Shown here: positions 44,093-52,752 of the stretch, piece by piece | Numbering within the stretch: the stretch's first letter is position 1 | Layout: each line of letters begins with the position of its first letter | From: Devosia sp. XK-2 | GTDB taxonomy: Bacteria; Pseudomonadota; Alphaproteobacteria; Rhizobiales; Devosiaceae | Direction of reading: 5' to 3' | DNA length: 64,000 nt | Assembly: GCF_037113415.1 (NCBI RefSeq) | Contig: NZ_CP146608.1 | Coordinates: 2,934,501-2,998,500, forward strand | Position numbers and translations under genes: made by a program | The notes under the pieces: model-generated | Databases searched by the model: none | The model's input: the letters and a program-made list of their open reading frames with translations, nothing else | What the model was told of the DNA's origin: nothing

Positions 44093-45079
44093 CTAGAGCC
44101 TCTGCCAGTCCGACGGGGCGACGTCAGCCAGGTCGCGCCCGAAGCAGCGCTGGTAATATTCGCCATAGAGGGGCCGTTCGGCCTCGTCGCAGCGATTGAG
44201 AAAGGCCGTATTGAAGGCAAAGTCCAGATTACCGAACACCCGGTAATTCTGGGCCCAGGAAATCACCGTCCGCGGTGACATGACCACGGACACATCGCCG
44301 GCGGCAAAGCCGGACCGGGTCAGGTTGGCCATCCGGACCATTTGCAGCAAAGTCTCGGCCCGCTCCCCTTCGCCCATCCATGGCACCTTGCTCAGGACCA
44401 CTTCCACCTCGGCGCCTTCCTCGAGATAATCGAGCCTGGCGACTACATTCCAGCGGTCCAGTTGCGCCTGGTTCAGCTGCTGAGTCCCGTGATAGAGCCC
44501 GGTCACATCCCCCAGGCCAACAGTATTGGCGGTGGCGAACAGGCGGAAATGGGCATTGGGGGCAATCACCCGGTTCTGGTCGAGAATGGTCAGCTTGCCG
44601 TCGGCCTCCAGCACACGCTGGATCACGAACATCACGTCGGGCCGGCCCGCATCATATTCATCGAGAACCAGCGCAACCGGGCGCTGGTAGCACCAGGGCA
44701 ACAGGCCCTCGCGATACTCGGTTACCTGCTTGCCGTCCCTGAGCACGATGGCATCCTTGCCGACCAGATCGATGCGGCTGACATGGCTGTCAAGGTTGAG
44801 CCGCACGCAGGGCCAGTTTAGACGGGCGGCCACTTGTTCGACATGGCTGGACTTGCCGGTGCCGTGCCGCCCCTGCAGCAGCACCCGCAGATTCTGGTCG
44901 AACCCGGCCAGGATCGCCATGGTCGTCGCCGGATCGAAACGATAGCCGGGGTCGAGTGCCGGGACATGATCGTCCCGTCGGCTGAAGGCCGGCATCGTAC
45001 CGTCGACATCGATACCGAAACTGTCGCGTATGCTCACCGCGGTGTCGGGATGCGCGGAAGCCGAAAGGTCGTCTGTCAT
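44093..45079 (-). CDS. CobS-like AAA+ ATPase (hydroquinone operon)
   Basis: 328-residue AAA+ protein of the MoxR/CobS group. Its opening SIRDSFGIDVDGTMPAFSRR and the run HVSRIDLVGKDAIVLRDGKQ are characteristic of aerobic cobaltochelatase CobS. Walker A GRHGTGKS is at 70-77, Walker B LVLDEYDAG near 137-145 and sensor residues sit in LFATANTVGLGD. True CobS works with CobT and CobN in B12 synthesis. Here the gene ends a hydroquinone-dioxygenase operon, a CobT-like gene lies divergently 5 kb away and no cobN is present. A metal-insertion or activase role for the dioxygenase is inferred. It overlaps the Rieske gene by 4 bases. Confidence 0.9.
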   Translation of the reverse strand: MTDDLSASAHPDTAVSIRDSFGIDVDGTMPAFSRRDDHVPALDPGYRFDPATTMAILAGFDQNLRVLLQGRHGTGKSSHVEQVAARLNWPCVRLNLDSHVSRIDLVGKDAIVLRDGKQVTEYREGLLPWCYQRPVALVLDEYDAGRPDVMFVIQRVLEADGKLTILDQNRVIAPNAHFRLFATANTVGLGDVTGLYHGTQQLNQAQLDRWNVVARLDYLEEGAEVEVVLSKVPWMGEGERAETLLQMVRMANLTRSGFAAGDVSVVMSPRTVISWAQNYRVFGNLDFAFNTAFLNRCDEAERPLYGEYYQRCFGRDLADVAPSDWQRL

Positions 45080-45486
45080 GGGGAGCCTCCGGGCGTCGAA
45101 ATCACGATCATGCCGTCCTCGACATGCACCGGAACCGGGTCGAGCCAGCAATTGAGCGCCGCCCCGGCCACGCCAAAACCATCCTCGATGCGGAACTCGG
45201 CAAAATGCATGGTGCAGCGGATGCGGCTGCCATCCTCATTGAGAAAGTGCCCAGCGCGATGATTGAGCGGCGAGGAGTAATGCGGGCAGATATTGAGATA
45301 GCCGTGAACTGCTGCACCACGCCGCACCACGAACATGGAAAAGACCGTGGTGCCGCGCCCAAAGACAAACTCCCTGGCGCTGCCGTCGGCGATCTCGTCG
45401 AGCGGCGCGAGCACTGTTCCGGGCTGAGGCGCGCGCGGTCTCAGCCGCCACAGGAAAGGGTCAGGCCTGGAGAGTGCGTCAGCCAT
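45076..45486 (-). CDS. Rieske 2Fe-2S ferredoxin
   Basis: 136-residue soluble Rieske protein. The cluster ligands are C67-P-H69 and C91-T-M-H94, the standard CxH/CxxH pattern. It lacks a mononuclear iron domain, so it is an electron carrier and not an oxygenase. In this operon it may deliver electrons to keep the non-heme iron of the dioxygenase reduced, as plant-type ferredoxins do for some extradiol enzymes (inference). It overlaps both neighbours by a few bases, showing tight coupling. Confidence 0.92.
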   Translation of the reverse strand: MADALSRPDPFLWRLRPRAPQPGTVLAPLDEIADGSAREFVFGRGTTVFSMFVVRRGAAVHGYLNICPHYSSPLNHRAGHFLNEDGSRIRCTMHFAEFRIEDGFGVAGAALNCWLDPVPVHVEDGMIVISTPGGSP

Positions 45487-45784
45487 GCGCAGCCTCCGGC
45501 AGCCCCAGGCCCCAATTGAAGCGGGTGACTGTCAACTCCCGGTAAAGCCCGGCCTCGGCATAGGGATCGCCGGCCAGGAACTGTGCCACGTCACCACGGT
45601 TTGCCGCCTCGATCACCAGCAGACTGCCGATCATCGCGCCATTATCGTCGGTCAGTGGACCGCCGATCCGAACAACGACCGGATGGTCATGCAGGCGCAG
45701 GCGGGCACGGTGGGCGTCGCGCAGGCGCTGCCGATCGGCAAGGCGTCCGGGGTGGTCGAAGGCATGGACACAGAAATATGGCAC
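45479..45784 (-). CDS. YciI-like protein
   Basis: 101-residue small ferredoxin-fold protein of the YciI/YCII group. PYFCVHAFDHPGRLADRQRL carries the conserved His near the N-terminus, and MIGSLLVIEAANRGDVAQFL with GDPYAEAGLY completes the family pattern. YciI-domain proteins appear as small accessory enzymes in aromatic pathways, sometimes as dehalogenase-like or isomerase-like. The start is a GTG at 45784 with GAGG 5 bases upstream; the longer frame runs into the reductase gene. Function here is open. Confidence 0.85.
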   Translation of the reverse strand: MPYFCVHAFDHPGRLADRQRLRDAHRARLRLHDHPVVVRIGGPLTDDNGAMIGSLLVIEAANRGDVAQFLAGDPYAEAGLYRELTVTRFNWGLGLPEAAHG

Positions 45785-45791
45785 ATCAACC

Positions 45792-46844
45792 TCAGGGTGC
45801 CCGGCCGTCAAAGGCCGCCTGCAGCATGTCGCGCACCCCTTCCCGGGTGACGGGGCGCGGATTGTAGTAGGGGTTCTGAACGGCCTGGTCGGCAGCGGCA
45901 TCGAGATCCGCCTCGACAAGACCCATTTCCCTCAACGACCGCTTCGAGGCCGCGCGTTGGCTCAACTGGTAAATGCCATGCGGACCGTCGTCCGTGCCCA
46001 GGGCACGCGCGATCTGCACCATGGCCTGCGGCGCCGCGTCGCGATTGTAGGCCGCCGTATAGGGGATCATCAGGGCATGGATATCGGCATGGTTCAGGTT
46101 GAACATGCCGCCCAGCGTGTGGCAGATTTTGTGGTGGATCGCCATTCCCACCGCGCCAAGGCAGCACCCGGCCAGCCAGGCCCCATAGAGCGCCTCGGAA
46201 TGAGCATCCCGGTCGGCCGGCTCGGCCATCAACCGCGGCAGGGCCGCGCCCAGAGCACGGATGGAATCCGCCGCCATCATCGAGATGATCGGGTTGCGGT
46301 CCTTGGCATAAAGCGCCTCGACCGAATGGGCGATCGCATTCATGCCGGACGGACCGGAAATGAAGGCCGGCATGGTCACCGTCAGTTCCGGGTCGTAGAT
46401 GACAGTCTCGGGCAATACTTTCGGGCTGTTCAGCGTCGTCTTGCGGCCATGCTCGGTCTGCCCAAGGATCGGTGTCATTTCCGAACCGGCAAAGGTTGTC
46501 GGCACGATCAGCTGCGGCAGGTCGGTCCGGTAGGCGATAGCTTTGGACAGACCCGTGGTCGAGCCGCCACCTATGGCCAGGCAACCATCTGCCCGCACGG
46601 AGCTGACCGCCTGGAGGGCGGACTCGGTCACATTGGTCGGGGTATGCTGGGCGGCGCCGGGATACATGATCCCCGCCCGCCCGCCGATCGTCTTGGCGAT
46701 TTCGGCCGCCAGGCCCGACTGTTCCGGCGTGGAGATGACGATCGCCCGTTCGATGCCCAGGCGCTCCAGCTCCTCGCCGATCCTGGACCGGCTGCCAGGT
46801 CCGAAAATCACCCGCGAAGGATGGGCGTTATAGGTGAATTCCAT
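45792..46844 (-). CDS. Maleylacetate reductase
   Basis: 350-residue iron-type alcohol dehydrogenase family enzyme reducing maleylacetate to 3-oxoadipate. The nucleotide-binding GGGSTTGLSKAIAYR and the metal region with SGMNAIAHSVEALYA and AIHHKICHTLGG are diagnostic for maleylacetate reductases, whose members often do not need the metal. It can serve both the hydroquinone branch and the hydroxyquinol branch encoded nearby. The ATG at 46844 with GAGGAA upstream is preferred over the GTG at 46868. It lies 30 bases after the aldehyde dehydrogenase. Confidence 0.93.
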   Translation of the reverse strand: MEFTYNAHPSRVIFGPGSRSRIGEELERLGIERAIVISTPEQSGLAAEIAKTIGGRAGIMYPGAAQHTPTNVTESALQAVSSVRADGCLAIGGGSTTGLSKAIAYRTDLPQLIVPTTFAGSEMTPILGQTEHGRKTTLNSPKVLPETVIYDPELTVTMPAFISGPSGMNAIAHSVEALYAKDRNPIISMMAADSIRALGAALPRLMAEPADRDAHSEALYGAWLAGCCLGAVGMAIHHKICHTLGGMFNLNHADIHALMIPYTAAYNRDAAPQAMVQIARALGTDDGPHGIYQLSQRAASKRSLREMGLVEADLDAAADQAVQNPYYNPRPVTREGVRDMLQAAFDGRAP

Positions 46845-46874
46845 TTGGCTGTTCCTCAGTCCCGCCACGACCCG

Positions 46875-48356
46875 TCAACGCTCGTAATGCGGTGGCATCC
46901 TGGAGTCGAAATTGATCCACACTGACTTGGGCTGGGTGTATTCCCGCATCACTTCGAAGCCCATTTCCCGACCATAGCCGCTCTCGCCGACACCGCCGAA
47001 AGGCGAACCGGGATGCACAACCTTGTAGCAATTGACCCAGACCATGCCGGCATGGATGTCGCGGGCAAACTTGTGGGCGCGCGTAAGATTGGCGGTCCAC
47101 AGGCCCGAACCAAGGCCGTATTGCACGCCATTGGCGATGGACAGCGCCTCCTCGTCATCCTCGAATGTGGTGACCGTGACGAAGGGACCGAAAACCTCCT
47201 CCTGGCTGACACGGTCGGTCGGCTTGGCTTTCACGATGGTCGGTTCGACGAAATAGCCCTTGGCCAGGTCGTCGCGGTCCGGCTGCTTACCGCCGGTCAG
47301 GATTTCGCCGCCCTGGTCCTTAGCCACTTGGGAGAAATGCAGCACACGCTCCTGGTGCTGCTTTGAAGTCAGCGGCCCCATTTCCGTGGCCGGGTCGAGC
47401 GGATCACCCAACCGGATCGACTGGGCAAGGCGGGTGAAGCCATCGAGGAACTCGTCAGCGATGGACTTGTGCAGGATCAGCCGCGAGCCTGCGATGCAGG
47501 CCTGCCCCTGATTGTGGAAGATGGCAAAGGCCGACCCGCCAATGGCGGCCCGCACATTGGCATCGCCGAAGACGATATTCGGCCCTTTGCCGCCCAGCTC
47601 GAGCTGCACTTTTTTGAGATTGCCCGCCGATGCCTGGACGATGCGCCGACCCGTGGCGGTCGAGCCGGTGAAGGCGACCTTGGCAATGCCGGGATGCTCG
47701 GCAATGCGGGCGCCCGCCGTATGCCCAAAACCGGGCACCACATTGACCACGCCCGCCGGGAAGCCCACATCGCGCATCAACTCGGCAATGCGCAGCGTGC
47801 TCAGCGGCGTCAGCTCGCTGGGCTTGATCACGATGGCATTGCCCGCCGCCAAAGCCGGCGCCATTTTCCAACTGGTGAACATCAACGGGAAGTTCCACGG
47901 CACGATCTGCCCGACCACACCTACCGCTTCGCGTTGCACATAGTTGAGAAAGCCGGGATAGACCGGCGGCACAAAGCCCTCGACCTTATCCGCCATGCCG
48001 CCGAAATAGCGGAAGCAGCGCGAAGTGCGCGGCACATCGAGCTTGCGGGCATCTCGTACCGGATGGCCGGTATCGAGCGCCTCGAGCGCGATCAACTCCT
48101 CAGCATGGGCGTCGATGGCATCGGCGAGCCTGAGCAGGAGATTGCCGCGGTCGGCCGCATCCGCGCGGCCCCAGGCAAATTGCGCCACACGCGCCGCCTC
48201 GACCGCCCGGTCGACATCCTCGGCCCGCGCCTCGGCGATCTCGCAGATGACCTCACCCGAATAGGGGTTGAAGACGGGGATAGTGCCTCCTGCGAGGCCG
48301 TCGACGAACTCGCCGCCGATGAAAAGCTTGGTCTGCACAGCTGCTACCGATGCCAT
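46875..48356 (-). CDS. Aldehyde dehydrogenase, likely 4-hydroxymuconic semialdehyde dehydrogenase
   Basis: 493-residue NAD(P)-dependent aldehyde dehydrogenase. Catalytic Cys287 sits in NQGQACIAGSR and the general base Glu253 in QLELGGKGPN; the cofactor-binding TGSTATGRRIV is near 230. Family membership alone gives broad specificity. Position between the hydroquinone dioxygenase and maleylacetate reductase identifies the substrate as 4-hydroxymuconic semialdehyde, oxidised to maleylacetate (the HapF/PnpE role). The start is the ATG at 48356; its ribosome site is weak, consistent with translational coupling to hapD. Confidence 0.92.
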   Translation of the reverse strand: MASVAAVQTKLFIGGEFVDGLAGGTIPVFNPYSGEVICEIAEARAEDVDRAVEAARVAQFAWGRADAADRGNLLLRLADAIDAHAEELIALEALDTGHPVRDARKLDVPRTSRCFRYFGGMADKVEGFVPPVYPGFLNYVQREAVGVVGQIVPWNFPLMFTSWKMAPALAAGNAIVIKPSELTPLSTLRIAELMRDVGFPAGVVNVVPGFGHTAGARIAEHPGIAKVAFTGSTATGRRIVQASAGNLKKVQLELGGKGPNIVFGDANVRAAIGGSAFAIFHNQGQACIAGSRLILHKSIADEFLDGFTRLAQSIRLGDPLDPATEMGPLTSKQHQERVLHFSQVAKDQGGEILTGGKQPDRDDLAKGYFVEPTIVKAKPTDRVSQEEVFGPFVTVTTFEDDEEALSIANGVQYGLGSGLWTANLTRAHKFARDIHAGMVWVNCYKVVHPGSPFGGVGESGYGREMGFEVMREYTQPKSVWINFDSRMPPHYER

Positions 48357-48437
48357 GGTGAAAATGATGAGAAAGGGTCAGCCCCCGGGGCGGGGACCGA
48401 CCACCGGGCGGAAGTGGGAGCGACCGCCCTTTTCGCC

Positions 48438-49481
48438 CTAGAACTCGACGGCGACGTCGGGCGCGAGCCCCTGCCGGATGAGTTCGGGGATCTTTGGCGA
48501 CCCATTTTCCCAGACCAGCAGCATGGAGCGCTTTGCAGAGAAACCCTGGTGCCGGATGTCGGCGGGCATGCAGCAGCAATCACCCGCCTTCATGTTGACC
48601 ACGGCGCGGGGGCGGCCGGTCGCGCCATCCTTGACGTTCCAGGTGATTTCATCGGTTAGCTGGATGAACCATTCGCACCGGTCATTACCGTGCTCGACGG
48701 GCAGGATGTATTCCTCGGAGGTCGGGCAGAAGAGGCTGTCCTTGACCACTGAACACACGGACGGGTTCCAGGTCACGTCCGAGCGCGACAGATAGGCGAA
48801 CAGGTTATAGGCCGAAACTTCGTGCTCGAAGCCGGGTTCAGCATGCACTTCGGGCTGATCCTGAACGACGTCGTCGAACATGCGGTTGACCGGGTAGCCG
48901 TTGCCGTCGGTCCGAACCGGGGTATCGCCCGGCAGCCCGACCATGCGACGCGCCGTCACGCGTTCGCGGCTCACGGCCTCGTCATTGTCGCCATTCTTGA
49001 TTCCCCAGGGGACGCCAGTTTCCATCGGAGCGGCGAACGGGTCATAACCCTCATTCGTCCAATCCGAGATCATCTGCTTGAACACGTCCATGAGCTTGTC
49101 AGCCTTGAAGCGCTCGACAAGGTCGCGGCCGGCGGACGTGTAGGCCTCGTTGGTAGCGCCCAGAAACATGTCGACCTCACCATAGTAGTTGGTGGTGCCG
49201 AAGACCTGGTCGAAATTCACCGTGCCGTAGAAAAAGCCCCAGGCGACATCCCGCATCAAGGCGCGCAGGAAGGCGTCGGCCGGCATGGTGTGCACGCCGT
49301 TCGGTGTGGTGACGTAGCAGAAGTATTCGTCGCGGTGGAACTTGAACGAACCGGCCTGAAAGGACTTGTATCCGGTAATGTTGTCGGCTGGGTTGACGGC
49401 AAAACTGTTGTTGATCGACAATCCGCGCGGATTGCTGATTTCCTGCTCATTGCCGTCGAAAGCAGATTCTTTCATCGCCAT
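48438..49481 (-). CDS. hapD: Hydroquinone 1,2-dioxygenase large subunit
   Basis: 347-residue large subunit (about 38 kDa) of the two-component Fe(II) hydroquinone dioxygenase, the HapD/PnpD/HqdB family. It cleaves hydroquinone to 4-hydroxymuconic semialdehyde and is unrelated to classical intradiol and extradiol enzymes. Landmarks include GYKSFQAGSFKFHRDEYFCY near the N-terminus and the His/Glu-containing cupin-like C-terminal part (CEWFIQLTDEITWNVKDGAT, then PADIRHQGFSAKRSMLLVW). The subunit sizes match the published Pseudomonas fluorescens enzyme. The ATG at 49481 is preceded by GGAGA. It lies 22 bases after the small-subunit gene. Confidence 0.9.
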   Translation of the reverse strand: MAMKESAFDGNEQEISNPRGLSINNSFAVNPADNITGYKSFQAGSFKFHRDEYFCYVTTPNGVHTMPADAFLRALMRDVAWGFFYGTVNFDQVFGTTNYYGEVDMFLGATNEAYTSAGRDLVERFKADKLMDVFKQMISDWTNEGYDPFAAPMETGVPWGIKNGDNDEAVSRERVTARRMVGLPGDTPVRTDGNGYPVNRMFDDVVQDQPEVHAEPGFEHEVSAYNLFAYLSRSDVTWNPSVCSVVKDSLFCPTSEEYILPVEHGNDRCEWFIQLTDEITWNVKDGATGRPRAVVNMKAGDCCCMPADIRHQGFSAKRSMLLVWENGSPKIPELIRQGLAPDVAVEF

Positions 49482-49503
49482 GGTATGGTCTCCTTGATCG
49501 GCA

Positions 49504-50004
49504 TTACTGCTGGCAGAATTGCGCCCACTTGTGCTGGGTCACCGGACCATCGATGGTCTGGATGAGAAGCGTGCAAGTTTCCGGGGCAGTGAACTTGTAG
49601 GCGGCGCCCACGGGCAACATGGCCATATGGCCACGGCCGAGCACGACATAGCCCATATTGGCGCCCTCGGGTTTACCCGGGATCGCCACCGCGCCCTCGC
49701 TTTCCGGATCGACCACAGCGTCGGGATCGGCCAGCTTGATGTAGTCGACGCGCACCTTGCCATCCATGGCAATCACGAATTCATCGTGCGCGGCGGTGTA
49801 CCAGCCGGACTCGCCATCTGCCTTCACCGACTCGATGACATATTCGAAGTTCTTGGCCACGGCGACGCGCTCATAGGGTGCGGACTTGGCGGCCACCTCG
49901 AACATGTTCGAAAACACATAGCGCTTGGGATCGTCATCAATGGCGGTGATGCCGCCCTTCTTGTAGGAATGGATTGAACCGAAATCTGTGGTGTACTGCC
50001 CCAC
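49504..50004 (-). CDS. hapC: Hydroquinone 1,2-dioxygenase small subunit
   Basis: 166-residue small subunit (about 18 kDa), HapC/PnpC/HqdA family, with a cupin-type fold. Features are SIHSYKKGGITAIDDDPKRY, GWYTAAHDEFVIAMDGKVRV and the end TIDGPVTQHKWAQFC. The active complex is an alpha2-beta2 tetramer with HapD. The start is a GTG at 50004 with AGGAGG 7 bases upstream; the frame continues to 50130 but without a ribosome site. It is the first gene of the seven-gene operon and is divergent from the CobT-like gene. Confidence 0.9.
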   Translation of the reverse strand: MGQYTTDFGSIHSYKKGGITAIDDDPKRYVFSNMFEVAAKSAPYERVAVAKNFEYVIESVKADGESGWYTAAHDEFVIAMDGKVRVDYIKLADPDAVVDPESEGAVAIPGKPEGANMGYVVLGRGHMAMLPVGAAYKFTAPETCTLLIQTIDGPVTQHKWAQFCQQ

Positions 50005-50177
50005 GGCAAAGCCTCCTCTTGCATGCGAATGGCATAGGCCTTCGAGACAAAAGAGTAAGCAATCGGCCCATTTAGGGGCCTGCACAAAGCGCACAACCTT
50101 CTGCGCATTCCACGCCGACAATCGTCCCATGGCCGTGCCGCTTGGGGTAAACTCGGGGCCGCGGAAGGAGACATCGA
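50005..50177. promoter_or_regulatory. hapC/CobT-like divergent promoter region
   Basis: 173 bases between two divergent starts. They include the neighbouring near-repeats GCACAAA and GCGCACAA around 50090-50103 and an AT-richer patch near 50040-50070. A single regulator could control both the dioxygenase operon and its CobT-like partner from here. Promoter hexamers are not clear enough to assign. Confidence 0.5.
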
Positions 50178-52034
50178 ATGGCCAATAGCGATACCCGTTC
50201 CACCATTCTCAAGCGGGACGAGAAGGGACAGGTCCGGCACGGCGCCGAATGGCTGGCGCTGTGGTCAGACCCCGATTCCATGCGCTCAAGGGCCGAGCTG
50301 AGCGAGCGACGCCAGAGCGAGCGACGGCAAATGGATCTTGTCGGCCAGCTGTCTGCCGCCGCCCGCTCGCTGGCCGCGCGGGATGACATCGACGTGCAGG
50401 TCGGCGAAGCGGATTCCACCGGTGGTCTACGCGCCAGCGCGGATGAACTGAACGACCAAAACATGCCCGCCCTGCGCGGTCGCATCGATTCCGCCGCCCT
50501 GTTCCTGCGTCTCCACGATCCGGCGCTGGACGATGACGCCACCGGGGCCGGGCCGGGCGAGACCCGACTTCTCGGCCTGCTCGAATTGCTGCGCTGCGAG
50601 GCCGTCGGCGCCCGACGCCTGCGTGGCGTCAGCGACAACCTCGTGGCGGCTCATCTGGCCCGGCTGGCCCGGGCGGACCTTATGGGCGCGCATCTTGCCT
50701 CGCTCGTGCCGCTCGAAGAGGCGGTGCGGATGGTGATCGGCGATGCCCTGGTGGAGCGCGACGAACCCAGCGTGCCGACATCGGGCTTCTGGATGTGGCA
50801 CCGCTGGATGCATGAACGACTGCAGCCCCGGATCGACGCCCTGGTGGCGCAGGTCGAGGACCAACGCGCTTATGCCGCCGCCGCCGGGCAGTTCGTGGCC
50901 GCGCTCTACCAGGCGCTGCATGGCCGCGGCGAAGGTCCCGTCCGCCGCGAGATCAGCAACCGCACCGGCGGTCCGCAGGACGGCGAGCTCGAACATGGTA
51001 CCGCCCAGACCGATGATGAGAGTTTCGAACCCGGGCCGGAGGCCATTGGCGGGAACGACGACAGTATTCCCATCTGGCCGATGCTGGAACTTGCGCGTGC
51101 ACCCGCGCATCCACCCTATCGCCCGTACACCACCCGGCATGACCGGGTCGTGCGCGCCGCAGACCTGGTGTCGCAGCAGGCGCTACGCGACGCCGGGCGG
51201 AAGCTCGACCAGCGGCGCGGCGCCAATAAGCGGACGATGGCCAGGCTGGTGACCCAGCTGCAGCGGCGATTGATGGCCCGCCAGACACGTTCCTGGACCT
51301 TCGATCTCGAGGAAGGGTTGGTCGATGCCTCCCGCCTCGACCGCGTCGTTGTCAATCCCGGCTTTGCCGATGCCTACAAGCAGGAGGAGGAATCGGAGTT
51401 CCGCGACACTTGCGTCACCCTGCTCATCGACAATTCGGGCTCCATGCGCGGCAAGGCCATCGAGTTGTCGTGCCTTGCTGCCGATCTCATCTGCGCCGCG
51501 CTCGAAAGCTGCTCGGTGGCCACCGAAGTGCTTGGCTTTTCCACCTGCGGCTGGAAGGGCGGGCAATCCGCGCAGGACTGGATGCGCGCGGGCCGCCCCG
51601 ACAATCCCGGCCGGCTCAATGACCTGCTCCATATCATCTACAAGTCGGCCGACGAACCTTATCGGCGCACCCGGCTCAACCTCAATGCCATGCTTTCACC
51701 CGACCTGCTCAAGGAAAATATCGATGGCGAGGCACTGACCTGGGCCGCGCGGCGCCTGATGGCGCGGGGCGAACAACGGCGGATCCTGATCGTTATTTCC
51801 GACGGCGCGCCGGTGGATCAGGCGACCATCGAGGCCAATGCCGACAAGGAAATCCTCGACCGCCACCTACGCGAGGTCATCGGCCAAATTGAGCGCGCCG
51901 GCCAGATCGAGATGGCGGCGATCGGCGTGCGTCATGATGTCAGCCAGTATTATCGCTCGGCCCGCCGCATCGAGGCCATAGAAGAGCTTGGGCCGGCGCT
52001 AATCGGCGCGCTCGATGCCATGCTGCTCAGCTGA
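50178..52034 (+). CDS. CobT-like VWA-domain protein (hydroquinone locus)
   Basis: 618-residue protein with the two-part CobT architecture. A helical N-terminal region and acidic linker (about 285-310) precede a C-terminal von Willebrand A domain. The metal-ion-dependent adhesion site is DNSGSM at 418-423, with FSTCGWKGG, a segment typical of CobT. The C-terminal block RRILIVISDGAPVDQATIEA supplies further MIDAS residues. In B12 synthesis CobT forms a ring complex with CobS to feed CobN; neither CobN nor other cob genes are nearby. Divergence from hapC and presence of the CobS-like gene in the same operon suggest a dioxygenase chaperone. The ATG at 50178 has GGAG upstream. Confidence 0.9.
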   Translation: MANSDTRSTILKRDEKGQVRHGAEWLALWSDPDSMRSRAELSERRQSERRQMDLVGQLSAAARSLAARDDIDVQVGEADSTGGLRASADELNDQNMPALRGRIDSAALFLRLHDPALDDDATGAGPGETRLLGLLELLRCEAVGARRLRGVSDNLVAAHLARLARADLMGAHLASLVPLEEAVRMVIGDALVERDEPSVPTSGFWMWHRWMHERLQPRIDALVAQVEDQRAYAAAAGQFVAALYQALHGRGEGPVRREISNRTGGPQDGELEHGTAQTDDESFEPGPEAIGGNDDSIPIWPMLELARAPAHPPYRPYTTRHDRVVRAADLVSQQALRDAGRKLDQRRGANKRTMARLVTQLQRRLMARQTRSWTFDLEEGLVDASRLDRVVVNPGFADAYKQEEESEFRDTCVTLLIDNSGSMRGKAIELSCLAADLICAALESCSVATEVLGFSTCGWKGGQSAQDWMRAGRPDNPGRLNDLLHIIYKSADEPYRRTRLNLNAMLSPDLLKENIDGEALTWAARRLMARGEQRRILIVISDGAPVDQATIEANADKEILDRHLREVIGQIERAGQIEMAAIGVRHDVSQYYRSARRIEAIEELGPALIGALDAMLLS

Positions 52035-52158
52035 GTGCAGCCCCAGAGCGCACCCGGCAAGTGGCAATAGCTCTACGCCTCGGGCTTCGAAGCGAGGATC
52101 GGAAGCTCGACAAACAGGACGCTAGAGCGCCCATTCTCGTTCAATCAGTATGTGAGCC

Positions 52159-52752
52159 CTAATGGACGCCGATAATGCCCGGCTCCAGCGTGTAATATCC
52201 AGCCAGTGTCAATTCCACGGACACATCCTCGAAGGTGGGATTGGCAAAATACCAGCCGTGAATACCGTCGAGCGGCGCTGTCAACGTGCCACTGCTTTGC
52301 GCCGCCTGTCCCTTGATATAGTCCATGACCACGGCTGGACTGCCATCGGTCGGCAATGTGTGGCCGTGAAACTCGAAGACGACCGGCGCCGACGCCTTCC
52401 AGGAATAAACCATGGTCTGCCCTTCCTCCAGCGTCACCTTGTATTCGGTCGCGCCCAGCGTCACACCGAAGGCCCCGATCGGTATCGTCACCACGTCCTG
52501 ATGGAAGGGCAGCGGTTCGGCCCGGGCAATGTCGGGCGGGGCCGAAAATTTGGTCGCCACCACTATTTCCGGCGGCGCGGACAGCGTGTTAAGCCCTGTC
52601 AGGGCGCCAAAGCCGGTGGGATCGAGCCCATACTCGGTCGGCAGGATCACCGTCACGGTCAGCACCGTCCCAAGGAGCGCGGCCCCCAGCGCCTGCAGTC
52701 CCAATTGACCCGCGCGCGGCGCGGGCGGTGTCGCTATGGTCTGGGTGCTCAT
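52159..52752 (-). CDS. Membrane-anchored exported protein next to HupE
   Basis: 197-residue protein. A short cytoplasmic N-terminus and one membrane helix (about 20-40, LQALGAALLGTVLTVTVILP) precede a beta-rich periplasmic domain with EFHGHTLPTDGSPAVVMDY and GIHGWYFANPTFEDVSVELT. The two histidine clusters could bind metal. I do not know the biochemical role. It overlaps the HupE-type gene by 4 bases, implying a functional pair. The ATG at 52752 is chosen; the frame is open to 52863. Confidence 0.8.
   Translation of the reverse strand: MSTQTIATPPAPRAGQLGLQALGAALLGTVLTVTVILPTEYGLDPTGFGALTGLNTLSAPPEIVVATKFSAPPDIARAEPLPFHQDVVTIPIGAFGVTLGATEYKVTLEEGQTMVYSWKASAPVVFEFHGHTLPTDGSPAVVMDYIKGQAAQSSGTLTAPLDGIHGWYFANPTFEDVSVELTLAGYYTLEPGIIGVH

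Noticed and set aside
44093-52034. CobS/CobT pair as part of B12 biosynthesis
   Set aside because: No cobN or other cobalamin genes are present, and the genes are embedded in or divergent from a hydroquinone operon; kept as CobS/CobT-like instead.
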